From contig CM035431.1 of assembly GCA_020310875.1 (NCBI GenBank), positions 19,506,267 through 19,570,266 on the forward strand: DNA of 64,000 bases, written 5' to 3'. Source of the stretch: Ceratopteris richardii (lineage: Eukaryota; Streptophyta; Polypodiopsida; Polypodiales; Pteridaceae). Below are positions 42,937-54,824 of this stretch, one piece after another. Under the pieces are notes generated by a model. The model saw nothing but the letters and a program-made list of their open reading frames with translations. It had not been told where the DNA came from and searched no databases. A program made the position numbers and the translations under genes. Positions within the stretch are counted from its first letter, which is position 1; each line of letters begins with the position of its first letter.

Positions 42937-43880
42937 TGTTGCATGTGGAAAGCCTAAGTGCTTGGCCTTATGCATATGAATTCATAAAGGCTTTGAGAAA
43001 ACAACCATATGTATACACAAGCCTTACTAGATTGATTTCCAAGGTTAAATTTAGATTTTAATTTTAGCCAAAACTACATAAGTGATGAAGAGAATCACGT
43101 GGATATATTGGGAACCAAATCCCATTACTATATTTGGATCCAAATTCAAAAATAAAATACTAAAAGTATGGATCATTTTTAAGTAGATCTAACCAACAAT
43201 CATCTAAAAAATGTGTATTTACACTGTGAGTTTTAATCGCATGCATATGAGCTGATCTTCACTTTCATTTGGGTGTTATTGTACTAAACTCAAATCTTTT
43301 TTATTCCTCCAGCCTCACACATCATATCTTACTTATCAATGCATTTACACCACATTTTTATAGCTACATTGTTCTCTATTTATTGATATGGTACATTACT
43401 TGAAGTTTGTCATCTTATGTACGTGATTACACTACTATATGATGTTTTTATTTGGTTTATTGATTCGAGAATGAAGGTGGGACACTTGTGGGTAATTTTA
43501 AAAATTTTAATGGTCATTGAACTTTTAAATATTGAATTATGACCAAATCATGTTGAAATATGATTGTGCATCTTCATTGGTTAAAACTTTGAGATCACCT
43601 CCTTGACTTCTCATGCTTATTGATATGTGTATAGTCCTTATAAATTAATGAAATGACTTGGAATATTTATTCATCACTTCATTTGAATGTGTGAAAAATG
43701 TTTTGGGTCAGTTCCAACCAAGTTGTTTGTGCTCAATAAAATTATGACCACCTTTTTTCAGAAATAGAAGGTTTCCTCAATGTTTTTTGACATAGAATTT
43801 CGAGAATCATGTTCCAAAGTACCATAAAGGTATACATGCATACATCGGAATCTTAGAGAGTCTGCTAAATTTCTCTAGAG
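42937..43880 (+). repeat. start of copia C 3' LTR, end not found
   Basis: TGTTGCATGTGGAAAGCC begins right after the polypurine tract. The following kilobase is AT-rich, without ORFs over 60 codons, as in an LTR. I could not find the CA terminus or a second copy, so the end is arbitrary. Confidence 0.4.
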
Positions 43881-44720
43881 TTACTTATGCTGGTCAAGAG
43901 TGGGTTTTTGCCAAGATCCTCTAATATTTGTGCATTAGCCATCACTCTTCACACCTACAAAGTTAGCTTGAAAGGTACTTGCTCCATCATCAGATTTTTT
44001 GCATTTTCCTTTGACATCTTCAAATATATTTTTATTTATTCAAAGGGTAGATGATCTATTATCGTTTTTTTGTTTCTTCATCCTTCATTAGCTTGGATTT
44101 TTGAGTGAAGAGTTATCCCATGATTTTGTTGAAATGTAGTACTTGCATGTCCATGTATAATTCCATGGCACTGGTGAATGCTTCCCACTTTTCATGTGCC
44201 TTAATTGCATTGATGACTTTTCTAACATTTTTCTCTTCATTTGTGACCTCTCCAATGTTTTCTAACTAATCAGCTTTATCCTTAACCTTCTTCAACATGC
44301 TCGTGACATTTTTCTCGGTATACTTCTTGAGAGATGTGAACTTTGCCCATAGTTGATTCTTATTGGACTTTGTGCATGAAGAGAACAATTCTTCCAAAGC
44401 ATTCTAGGTCTCGTGGCAAGTCTTAAAGCTCCTAATTTATGGAAGTAAGAAATTAAAACTAGATTTTAGAGTGTATGATCTTGTCAGAGAATCCTTTCCA
44501 CACCATTTGTTCAACATTTCTGGCTCCTCTTGTGTTGGTTGTCTTTTGGTCCTTAGCATAGGCATCAACTCTTGTCTAGAGAGGTATGCATAAAGCTTTA
44601 TTCCTTGAAAATATGATTGAACCATGCTTGTTGGTGCAAATGTCCAAGCCTTCACATTTGGCTAGACATGGAAGACTATATGTGGAAGCATCTGATCATT
44701 CATATGAACCATAGCTTGTA
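43881..44720 (-). pseudogene. copia E2 gag fragment
   Basis: Minus-strand frames read YFQGIKLYAYLSRQELM, RTKRQPTQEEPEMLNKW, CGKDSLTRSYTLKSS, then FTSLKKYTEKNVTSMLKKV, AHEKWEAFTSAMELYMDMQV, matching the gag of copia E (56643-55850) in the same order. The zinc knuckle is not seen. The N-terminal coding end is copied in a 170-base tandem duplication that also covers the leader. Confidence 0.7.
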
Positions 44721-44963
44721 ATTGTTTGATCATTTACCATTAGAAAAAGGTTTCTACCTTGAGAGAATCTTGTAAAACCATATATCTCATGGATTGCTTG
44801 TTGGTGCAAATGTCCAAGCCTTCACATTTGGCTAGACATGGAAGACTATATGTGGAAGCATCGGATCATTCAAATGAACCATAGCTTGTAATTGTTTGAT
44901 CATTTACCATTAGAAAAAGGTTTCTACCTTGAGAGAATCTTGTAAAACCATATATCTCATGGA
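44625..44963. repeat. 170-base tandem duplication
   Basis: TGCTTGTTGGTGCAAATGTC begins at 44625 and again at 44795, and both units end TATATCTCATGGA. Only two or three differences are visible, so the duplication is recent. It covers the start of E2 gag and its upstream leader. Confidence 0.95.
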
Positions 44964-45649
44964 GTTAGGCGACGTATGAGCTATGAATCACATTTGATGG
45001 AATAACTCCTAAATTAGAGGAGTCACTTTTAGTTGAAGCCAATTTTGAAATTCAAATTCAAACTTAGATGAAAACACCTATAAAAATTCTTGTAAAAGCT
45101 TATGGCTGAGTAGCTTCATAGAGAGCTCCTCCTTTGATCATTTGTAGGACTTGAGTAGCTTACACCATAGCTTATTCATTCCACAATCATTGAGCATCAT
45201 TACAATGCCAATGATCTTGTACAATCATGTGCTATAATACATATAGTTCATTGATCATCTCTGTCTACGTCTCTGTTATGACTACTCAGAATAGTGAAGT
45301 TTGTCTGATCATATCTTAGTGAGTTCTCAACCATGTTGCATGATCTATAGCTTATTGGAACTAGCTTGAAGTCTACTTTATTCTTTCAAAGTTTCAAAGT
45401 TTCTGGTTCATCCATCTGGGAAAAATCATGGTCGAAGTACTCACTGGTCATCTATTGTTCAGTCCCTAAAAGTCGGGGGTAAGCTTTCGATTGCTAAATT
45501 GATTTCTTAGAGCATAGTCTATCATTTTAGATTATTTCACCTGTAATCATTAGCTATCTAAGCTAAGTGAATTCCCTCAAGAGGAATTTCATCAATTGTT
45601 ACTGTACAATGAGTACTGAGCAAAAGATCCAGCAGGTGTGTGGACTAAA
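44964..45649. other. LTR-like and unassigned DNA between E2 and F
   Basis: 44985-45110 resembles, in inverted orientation, 57320-57450 (shared words GTTTGAATTTGAAT and AAAAGTGA), so it is probably LTR sequence of a copia family. The rest to 45649 shows no gene. Confidence 0.4.
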
Positions 45650-46405
45650 ATACTAAGTTTTCCACTTGAATTCAACCACAAGCTCAATAAATATGATGTT
45701 GTCGAATACAAAAATATGAGGAAGTATCAATCTCCTGTGGGCACTTTGATTATGCTACACTAAGAAAACCTGATCTTAGTTATGCATTGGGAGTTCCATC
45801 ATACTTCATGCATTATCCAAAGGATTCACATTGGATTGCAGGTCCAAGAGTTCTCAGATATATCAAAGGAACCATAAAGGAAGGATTATATTATCCTTTT
45901 ACTTAAAATTTGAAGTGGAGAGCCTATAGTGACTCAAAGTGGTAAGGTAATCAAGATGACAGAAGATCAACTCATGGCTACATGATATATATTGGTGATA
46001 AGCTTGTAAGTTGGTGTTCAAAGAAACAACATATAGAAGCATTATAATCAACTAAAGCTGAGTACAAAGGACTTGTAGAAGCAGCTAAGGAGGCCATATG
46101 GATGCAGACATCATTCAAAAGCTTGGGCATTAATCAAGCTATACCTACAATACATGGAGATACCATGAGTTCACTTTATCTTGCATCAAATCTAGTATTT
46201 CATGCAAGAACAAAACATATAGAGATATAGTATCATTTCCTAAGAGAAAAGATAGTGGAGAAAGAAATTGAAGTTGAGTACATTTCTACAAAGGATCAGA
46301 TAGCAGATATAATGACAAAGAGCTTGGATGGTTTGAAGACCAGTAGATTCAAAAGCATGGCAGGAGTAAAAGGAAAAGAAGATGATATGAAGAAATAGAG
46401 AATAT
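45650..46405 (+). pseudogene. copia F RT tail and RNase H
   Basis: Starts with PLEFNHKLNKYDVVEYKNM and ATLRKPDLSYALGVPS, then WIAGPRVLRYIKGTIKEGLYY, DRRSTHGYMIYIGDKLVSWCS, KKQHIEAL, EAAKEAIWMQTSF, and the RNase H end VFHARTKHIEI, HFLREKIVEKEIEVEYI, IADIMTKSLDGLK. It stays largely in one frame with four or five stops. RT upstream of 45650 is missing. It is close in sequence to copia D. Confidence 0.85.
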
Positions 46406-46413
46406 CAATTAGT

Positions 46414-46429
46414 GATTGAGGAGGAGCTA
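46414..46429 (+). other. polypurine tract of copia F
   Basis: GATTGAGGAGGAGCTA lies directly before the LTR start TGAAGAATC at 46431, the same arrangement as in copia C. Confidence 0.65.
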
Positions 46430-46430
46430 T

Positions 46431-47450
46431 TGAAGAATCAATCACAAATTGGACATAAGGAAGTTCAAAGTCTAACAAGAAAAGCCCATGCCTATGTGAA
46501 GGGAAAATTTCACACATGTACCATATTTGTAAAGTTAGACTTAACTCTAGTTCTAGAATTTTCAAAAGTCACGAGATTGAGAAAATCTATATAAACTAGA
46601 TTGTATCAATAGAGAGGAAGAGAAAAAGAAAAAGAAAAAAGAAAGAGAGAGAGAGAGAGAGAGAGATTTTGTATGACTGAGTATAGCTGGGCTTCTTGGA
46701 GTAAGAAAGAACCTATAAATTTCTAAGTTTTTCATAGCTAGAAGAGCTAGTTAAAGTTCTCTATATGAGGCTCTCTCCTCCATCTTCATACTTTGCATAC
46801 TGTGTAATGATCTCAGAAGTTCAAGTTTCCCAAGCAATTCGATGCCTGGTATTGACTTTGTGTTGATAAGTCCTTGTTTTATTCTTTGTATTTTTACCTA
46901 TTGTTAAATCTTCTTAAAAACATGAGCTTTGTGGAGCACCTCGATGCTTGGCATCAAGTTTCAACATAAAGTAGATGCCTAGCATTGAGTTCCATCATAA
47001 AAGTGCTTTTCTTCATATCTATGTTCAAGGGGGTATTTTAGGTGCTGAAAAAGTGTCCAAAAACACACCAATTTGATGCTTGGCATCAAATTCTTGCTGC
47101 AAGTCGATGTCAAGTTGAAAATTTTCAAAGATGAATAGGCGCTTTTACTAAAATAGGTAGCATTTCCTACTTTGGCAGTGAAACATAGTCATCTTGTGAA
47201 GGCCATAACTTGGTGTGTAGCAAAAATGTTTTAGCAAATAATAGCTTATTGGAAATCTCTTCTCTTCTACCACAAGAAGGCCTTGGAAAAAATAATATTT
47301 GTGCTGAGAGGAATAAGCAAAAGAGTGAAGGTATGCTATTTCAATGACTAGAAATTTTCGAAGAAGTAAAGTTCTCAGTTTGGCTACTATTTCTCAAAGT
47401 TTGAAGAAGCATTGAGTTAATAGTGACCATAGAGGTTGTCTAGTCTCACA
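46431..47450 (+). repeat. 3' LTR of copia F, end approximate
   Basis: No gag or pol. It carries a GA run (46649-46668) and at least four copies of a word like GATGCTTGGCATCAA (near 46841, 46942, 46974, 47083). Minus-strand RT of copia E starts at about 47462, which bounds the LTR. A second LTR of F was not found. Confidence 0.5.
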
Positions 47451-47461
47451 TTAATTCATTT

Positions 47462-48654
47462 CTTGTGATGTTTCATACATAAACATCTTCCAATTCGGAA
47501 GATGCAACACTCATAAGTACTCTAATTATAGGTATTTTTGCCACAAGTGAGAATGTCTCTTCATAATCAATACCTTGGGTTTGTGCAAACCCTTTGGCTA
47601 CAATCATTGCTTTGTACCTATTAATTGAGCCATCAAAATTCTTCTTTATCTTATAAATCCACCTTGAGCCAATGACCTTCATAGATGGCTTCTTGGGCAC
47701 TAACTCTCAAGTCTGATTTTCTTGTAAAGCTTCTATTTCTTCTTCCATGGCATTTCTCCATTTTGGATTCTTCTTGGCTTCTTTGTATGTAGATGTATCT
47801 TCAGAGTTTGAGTCCTACGCTATATATATTGAATAGTTAGTGACTAAATAAGTATCATATCCATACCTTTTTGGATTTATTTTTTCTCTAGTAGACCTCC
47901 TTATAGTTTGTTGAGATGATTCTGCCGCATCTCTCATCTCCTACACTTTGGCTTTGCCTTTTGAGTTCCAAGATTTGATTTCTCTTCTTGGAGTTTTCTG
48001 TTCATTGTCAAAATCACTTGATGCTTCAAGCATGAGCTCATTCGTCTTTGACAGTATTGGAAAGTCTTCTTCTAGATCATAGGGAAGTTTAATTTTCTTG
48101 CAATGATCTTCAAACCAAGATTTTTTTCATCAAACACAACATCTTTACTTACAATAAAACCTTTATGGATTAGATTGTATAGCCTATAACCTTTCTGATT
48201 AATTTCATAGCCCATACAGATGCATTTCTCTGCCTTGGGATGTAATTTGCCTTTGATTTGTGAAGGTATGTGTGAATATGCTAAGCACCCAAAGATATTG
48301 CAATGATCAAGGCTATGTATTTTCCATTCTGTGGTTCATAAGGTGTCATCCCAAGCAATGATTTTGATGGGAGTCTATTGATCAGATATGTGGCTATAGA
48401 TATAGCCTCTACCCACAAATAATTGGGTAGCTTCTTCTCACTTAGCATTGACCTTGCAACCTCCACTATGGTTCTATTTCTCCTTCCTGCCACTCCATTC
48501 TTCTCTAGAGTATACCTAGTAGTAATCTCTCTTATAATTCCTCTCTCTTGAAGATAAGAATCAAAGTCATGGGAGAAATATTCTCCCCCTTCATCAGACC
48601 TTATTCTCTTCAAGATCTTACCTATTTGATTTTCTTCAAGTGCTAGGTATTTCT
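47462..48654 (-). pseudogene. copia E integrase C-half and RT start
   Basis: From 48654 down: YLALEE-like start, KRIRSDEGGEYFSHDFDSY (catalytic Glu region), TLEKNGVAGRRNRTIVEVA, YLWVEAISIATYLINRLPS. The C-domain and linker (48280-47720) are broken. RT then begins with MKVIGSRWIYKIKKNFDGS, NRYKAMIVAKGFAQTQGID and YEETFSLVAKIPIIRVLM and stops at about 47462, so the catalytic YVDD part is missing. Confidence 0.85.
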
Positions 48655-49653
48655 TGTTGGATCAAGACAATCATCAATGGATGATTATATGAAGATTAGG
48701 AATGAAGAAATGAAGAAAAGACTCAAGCTCAAAGCATGAAGTCAATTGAAGAATGAGAAACAAGTGTTCTATACATTTATGTATAATAGCTTTGGAAAAA
48801 CACTTAAAAATACTTGATGTAGTGATGAGTTTATACTCACATGTATATATAAGCTCATGTATAGTTGTGTTATATAAGTGAGATGAAGAATAGATGAGAC
48901 TATATTCAATAGATTTCAAGGTTCTCAAGATATAGATGTGTAGAGAGTTTTCTCGTGAGTTAGCATCTAGTCTTTCCTAGAATTCTCTCAGCGTGATCAT
49001 GTGGATCAGGAAATCTTTTGTACACATCTAATTCAGAAGTTAATCAGACTATGACCAAAGTTTAATAATCTAATTCTTATCAGGTTGTGTGTATGATAAC
49101 TAGGAACATTCATATGTAGAAGTGCAAGTGAAGTTCTAAGAATCGCACATTTTCTTGTTCAAAGATTTGCTTGGATCTCAGTACTCAGTGTAAAGTTTTT
49201 TTATGTTTGAGCATTCAAAATCTAAGTTATAAGGTAAGGAAGCTTTTTCCAAAAGCATTTAGCAAAACGGGTTAGATTCTGAGAGAAATCAACTTAAGAA
49301 GTTGAGTATGTCTAAGTCGCCATTTCTGGAAGACATTTTCTGACATAGGTTTGATCTAAGTGATAAATTAAGAATCTAATAGTTCTTTTGAAGAATTAAT
49401 GGTTATTGTGATTGCACAATGGTAGTATGAACATGTGAGTATCACTTGAATAATTAAAATCGAAGTCATATGCAGAGATTGAAGTTCATTTCTGAAGCAG
49501 ACTTTTGAAGTTGAAGAAAACTTCATACGAAGAAGTGTTTCTTAATATATATGAAAGATAGTATGGATTTTATGTAAAGTTGGATTATTCTTGATATAGA
49601 AGAGTTCTTAAATCAAGATAAATCATACACATGGAGATTAAAGGTCTCCTACA
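48655..49653 (+). repeat. 5' LTR of copia D
   Basis: 999 bases from TGTTGGATCAAGACAATC to GGTCTCCTACA. It matches 53929-54824 from the word CAAGTGTT (48761) onward. A TATATATAAGC core at about 48844-48854 may be the promoter. Confidence 0.9.
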
Positions 49654-49654
49654 G

Positions 49655-49665
49655 TGGTATCAGAG
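49655..49665 (+). other. primer-binding site of copia D, tRNA-iMet type
   Basis: TGGTATCAGAG lies one base after the LTR, matching the initiator tRNA-Met complement over 11 bases. Confidence 0.9.
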
Positions 49666-49882
49666 TGAAAGATCAAATCAAGGTGAAGAAGAAGCAAGGA
49701 GAATCTCGACTGTTGCAGACATCAAAGATCTTGTGAATTGAAGGACCAAAGAGTAAAGTTTGGAGGAAAACCTAAAGAAGAACAAAGCATGAGTTCAAAA
49801 GATCAAGAAAGATTAAAGCCTCATATCCAAGGTACATTATATCATCACAAATCTTAATAATTATAGACACAAAAGTCAAGAG

Positions 49883-50773
49883 ATGGGTCACAAGCTAGAT
49901 AGAGAGAACTATGAAGCATGGTCCATGAGGATGGAAGCACACCTCATGAGCAAAGATTTGATATCATTTATTACAGGAGAGGAAGAACAACCTGAGTTTA
50001 AGGATCCAAGTGTTCCAACAAGAGAGGAACTTGCAGAATTGAAGAATTGGATGAAGAGAGATGCTCAAGCCAAGAGCATCATTTACATGGTTGTAAATGA
50101 TTATCTTCTACCACACATTAGAGGATTAGAAAGTGTAGTAGATGTATGGAATGCTTTGGAAGAACATTTCCAAATCACAACCTAATCGAGGAAGGCTTCA
50201 CTATGTTTTGAATTTACAACATTCAAGAAGAAAGGCTCTCAGTCAATTTCTGATTATGTTACAAAGATGAAGGACATTGCAGATAGCTTGAGAGTAGTAG
50301 ATGAAGAAATTGAAGAAGACAAGTTGGTAAGAAAAATACTTAAAAGTCTAAGAGGAGATGAAAAGTGGAAACCTTTCATATTGTCTACAGAACTATCATT
50401 AGATCATTTTACTCCTGATCTTAATCAATTGTTAGGACATATGCTAACATTTGAGCAGGACATTAAAGGAGATAATGACAGAGGTTCAAGTCAAGCAATG
50501 TATTCAAAGGATAAGAAGAATAATGCTAAAGGCAAGCAGACAAATGATGAAGAAGGATCTTCAAATCAAGTAAACTTCATGAAAGGAAAGATGAATTTCA
50601 GAGGTAAAGGAGGAGGAGGTAAGAACAAAGATAATGCTAAAGCTTGTTGGATTTGTGGTAGAACAAATCATTTGGCAAATGATTGGTGGTATAACAATCA
50701 AAATGGTGGAGATCATAATCAGAGTTTCAATCTTAGAGGAAGAGGAGGCAGAAATCAAAGAGGAAACTTCTGA
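49883..50773 (+). pseudogene. copia D gag
   Basis: ATG at 49883 (GHKLDRENYEAWSMRMEAHL). The capsid continues FITGEEEQPEF, MKRDAQAKSIIYMVVND and VWNALEEHFQITT, a TAA at 50183, then FKKKGSQSISDYVTKMKDI and LVRKILKSLRGDEKW in the same family pattern. The zinc knuckle CWICGRTNHLANDW (50644-50685) has its fourth ligand changed from Cys to Trp. A Gly/Arg/Asn-rich tail ends in TGA at 50771 but the frame goes on into protease. Two stops and one lost ligand inactivate an otherwise well kept gag. Confidence 0.88.
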
Positions 50774-53730
50774 GGAAGAGGTGGTAGATCCTCATATGCT
50801 AGAGGAGGTGGAAGAAGCTTTCAACCTCAATCCTATAACAACACATATTACAATTATGCTTCAGATCAGAAGGAAGACTTGACTCTTATTTTGAATGCAA
50901 ATCATGAAGTAATCAATGAAGATCAAATGGTGTTTTATATTGACTCACGATGTAGTAATCATTTGAGTGGTAATATTTCTTTAATGGCTGATATGGAAGC
51001 TAAAGTAAATGGACACACAGTTCAAACAGGAAATAACACCAAACACAAAGTTGAGAGCATTGGATCAGTGAAGACAAGGAGTGGAAGTACACTCCTAAGC
51101 AAGCTACTTTATGTTCCAACAATCCCAAAAAATTTAATAAGTGTAGATCAAATTGTTGAGAAGGGATATGAAGTCAGATTTACAAGTGATGGTGTTTATG
51201 TTCAAGATCCAAGCCAAGGATATAGGAGCATTGTTACACGGAAAAAAGAAGGAAGGCTATTCACCCTCAAAGTCCAAGGTAATGTGGGACATGCATTGTT
51301 TACTTATGGAAGCCAAAAGATGTCTGAATTAGGTCTATGGCACAAGAGGTTGGGACATTTTAATGAAAGGGGAATTAAAGAAATGGAAAAGAATGGTGCA
51401 ATGCTTAGTCTACCAAATATTGAAGGTCAACATATGACATACAAATGTGAGGTTTTTCAGTTAGGTAAAGCTCACAAGAAATCATACAGTAAGCAAGCAT
51501 ACAAGTATTCAAATATGCTTGAATTGGTTCATACAGATGTGTGGGATCCTTCAAAGGACTATAGCATAAATGGATCAAGGTATTATGTGCTATTTGTTGA
51601 TGATGCAATGAGATGGATCACTCTATATGTGATCAAGGATAAATATGAAGTTTTTGAGACATTTAACCACTATCGTGCATATGCAGAAAGAATTACAGGA
51701 CAAAAGCTCAAGAGATTGAGATCAAATGGAGGGGGAGAATATTTTTCTAAAGAATTTTATGATTATATGTGGAATGCATCTATCAAAAGATAAGTGACTT
51801 GTAGGTACTCCCCACAACAAAATGGAGTTGTAGAAAGAAGAAATAGAACTCTTGTAGAATTTGCAAGATCAATGATGAAGGAAAAAAGGTGTCCTAATTA
51901 TATGTGGGCAGAAGCAATTAATACTGCAACTTACCTTGTGAATAAATTACATTGCAAAGCTTTGGAGGGAAGGACTCCTTATGAAGCATGGTGAGGTAAG
52001 AAACCTACTCTTGATCATTGAAAAATATTTGGATGTTTGGCATATGCTTATGTTCCATCTCAATTGAGACATAAGCTAGAACATAAAGTAGAAAAATATA
52101 TGTTCATTGGGTATGATGATAAACAAATGGGATACAGGTTGTGGAGTCCATCCACAAAATGATTTCTTGTTTCAAGAGATGTTACATTTGATGAGCAAAG
52201 CACATGGTTTACAAGATCAGATAGTGTGTGTACAGATCTTGAAGAAATCAAAAGGAAAGGGAAGTCAAAGATGAAGGTATATGAAGAAGATATTGATGAT
52301 GATGTTTGTAGAAATGAAATGCCGGACAATTATGAAGATAGACCAAGGTTTGATCTAGAACAAAATGACGTTGAAACTTCAAGGAGTGCATAAATTAGAA
52401 GATCATCAAGAGATAGAAAACAACCTATCAGGTATAGTTATGCTACCTCTTTCTTGACAACCAAAGTTTATGCTTACATTGTGAAGACAGATGAAGATCC
52501 ATCCACATATGATGAAGCTAGGAAAGGAAAATTGGCAAAAAGCAATGCAAGAAGAGTATGATGCTCTACTTGAGAATGAGACATGGGAATTGGTGCCAAG
52601 GCCAAAGAATCAGAAGGTGATTGGATGTAGGTGGGTGTATAAGACAAAGAGGTTTGCAGATGGAAAAGTGTCTAGATACAAGGCTAGACTAGTCAAAGGA
52701 TATGCCCAAACACATGGAGTGGACTATTATGAAACCTTCAGTCCAGTAGCCAAGATGTCTACAATCAAAACTATAATTGCAATTGCTACATGTAAAGGTT
52801 GGAAACTCTTTCAATTAGATGTAAAGAATGCATTTCTAAATGGATATATTGCAGATGAAGTATACATGGAGCAACTAGAAGGTTTCAAAGAGTCAAATGA
52901 ATCAAATTATGTGTGCAAACTTAAGAAAGCTTTGTATGGTCTAAAACATGCTCCAAGAGCATGGAATTATAGATTGGTCAAGTTTTTTAATAAACTTGGA
53001 TATCAAGCTTCAAAGGCAGATAGTAGTTTTCTAGTGAAAGCAAATGAAGATAGATGAATTTATGTGTGTATTTATGTTGTTGATATTATTCTCATAGGTA
53101 TAGATGCTCAAGGAATCAAGGAGCTAAAGAAGAAAATGGAAAATGATTATAAGATAAGTGATTTGGGAAATTTGTCTTATTTTCTAGAGATGGAGAATAT
53201 ATACACTCAACATGGAGTGTATGTTACACAACAAAGATATCTGAAGAATCTTCTGATGAAGTTTAACATGGAGAATTGTAAATCCTCAACCACACCATTG
53301 GAGGTTAATCATAAACTAAGCAGGTATGGAGGAGAAGAGTTCAAGGACATGAAGAAATATTAGAGTTTGGTAGGTAATTTAATCTATGCTACCTTAACAA
53401 GGCCAGATCTTTCATATGCAGTTGGTGTCTAATCTCAATTTATGCATTGCCCAAAGCAAACTCATTGGGTTGCAGCACAAAGATTGCTAGGATACATCAA
53501 AGGAAATCTCAATGAAGGTTTGTATTATGGATTGACTTCTGATACTAAACTCAAAGTGTTTAGTGATGCAAATTGGGCAGGTAATTTAGATTCTAGGAGA
53601 TCTACTCATGGTTATTCGTGTTATATTGGAGATAAGCTAATTTCTTGGTGCTCAAAGAAGCAACATACAGTTGCATTGTCATCCACAGAAGCTGAAACAA
53701 AGGAATGGTGGAAGCTACAAAGGAAGTAAT
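50774..53730 (+). pseudogene. copia D pol: protease, integrase, RT, RNase H
   Basis: Protease: DSRCSNHLSG (DSG altered to DSR). Pre-integrase: LWHKRLGHFNERG with CEVF, where the second Cys is Phe. Integrase: ELVHTDVWD, YYVLFVDDAMRW, RSNGGGEYFSKEF, YSPQQNGVVERRNRTLVEF, C-domain KYMFIGYDDKQMGYRLWSP. RT after a frameshift near 52510: ENWQKAMQEEYDALLENE, GCRWVYKTKRFADGKVSRY, QLDVKNAFLNGYI, CKLKKALYGLKHAPRAWN. The catalytic box reads YVVD, losing one Asp. RNase H: VFSDANWAGNLDSRRSTHG, SWCSKKQHTVALSSTEAE. Around eight stops or shifts. Confidence 0.9.
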
Positions 53731-53928
53731 TTGGTTGAAGACTTTATTTAAAGTCTAGGAATTGATTAGAGTGTTCCAATCATATTTGGACACAACATGA
53801 GTTCTATATATTTGGCAGCTAATCCTGTTTTTCATGCGAGAACTAAACATATAAAGATTCAGTATCATTTCTTGAGAGAAAAGGTACTTGACAAAGAAAT
53901 TGAAGTCATATATACACCAACAAAAGAG

Positions 53929-54824
53929 CAAGTGTTTTGTACATTTATGTATAATAGCTTTGGAAAAACACTTAAAAATACTTTACGTAGTGAAGATTTT
54001 ATATTCACATGTATATATAAGCTCATGTACAGTCATGTTATAGAAGTGAGATGAAGAATAGATGAGAATATAGTCAATAGATTTCACGATTCTCAAGATA
54101 TAGATGTGTACAGAGTTTTCTTGTGAGTTAGCGTCTAGTCTTTCCTAGAATTCTATCATCCTGATCATGTGGATCAAGAAATCTTTTGTACACATCTAAC
54201 TCAGAAGTTAATCAAACTATGACCAAAGTTTGATAATCTAATTCTCATCAGGTGGTGTGTATGATAACTAGGAACATTCATATGTAGAAGTCTGCAAGTG
54301 AAGTTCTTAGAATCATGCATTTTCTTGTTCAAAGATTTGCTTGGATCTCAGTACTCATTGTAACGTTTTTTGTGTTTGAGCATTTACAATTTAAGTTAGA
54401 AGGTAAGGAAGATTTGTCCAAAAGGATTTAGCAAAACGGGTTAGATTCTGAGAGAAATCAACTTAAGAAGTTGAGTATGTCTAAGTCGCCATTTTTGGAA
54501 GACATTTTGTGACATAGGTTTGATCTAAGTGATAAAATTTAGAATCTAATGGGTCTTTTGAACAACTAATGGTTATTGTGATTGCGCAAAGGTAGTATGA
54601 ACATGTCAATATCACTTGAATAATTAAAATCGAAGTCATATGCAGAGATTGAAGTTCATTTATGAAGCAGACTTTTGAAGTTGAAGAAAACTTCATACAG
54701 AGAAGTGTTTATTAATACATATGAAAGATAGTATGGATTTTGTGTAAAGTTTGGTTTATTCTTGATATAGAAGAGTTCTTAAATCAAGAAAAATCAGACA
54801 CTTGGAGATTAAAGGTCTCCAACA
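53929..54824 (+). repeat. 3' LTR of copia D, 5' truncated
   Basis: 896 bases matching 48761-49653 and ending GGTCTCCAACA. The join at 53929 sits on a short shared word (CAAG) between pol and LTR, suggesting a microhomology deletion. Sequence 53731-53928 still codes for the RNase H tail (ARTKHIKIQYHFLREKVLD). Confidence 0.88.

Larger units (their letters stand above)
48655..54824 (+). mobile_element. Ty1/copia element D, nearly complete
   Basis: 6170 bases: 5' LTR (48655-49653), tRNA-iMet primer site, gag, pol and a 3' LTR lacking its first 106 or so bases. TTTCT at 48650-48654 and 54825-54829 is the target duplication. A deletion fused the end of RNase H to the 3' LTR at 53929, removing the pol tail and polypurine tract. 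It lies in the integrase of copia E in opposite orientation. Confidence 0.9.
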
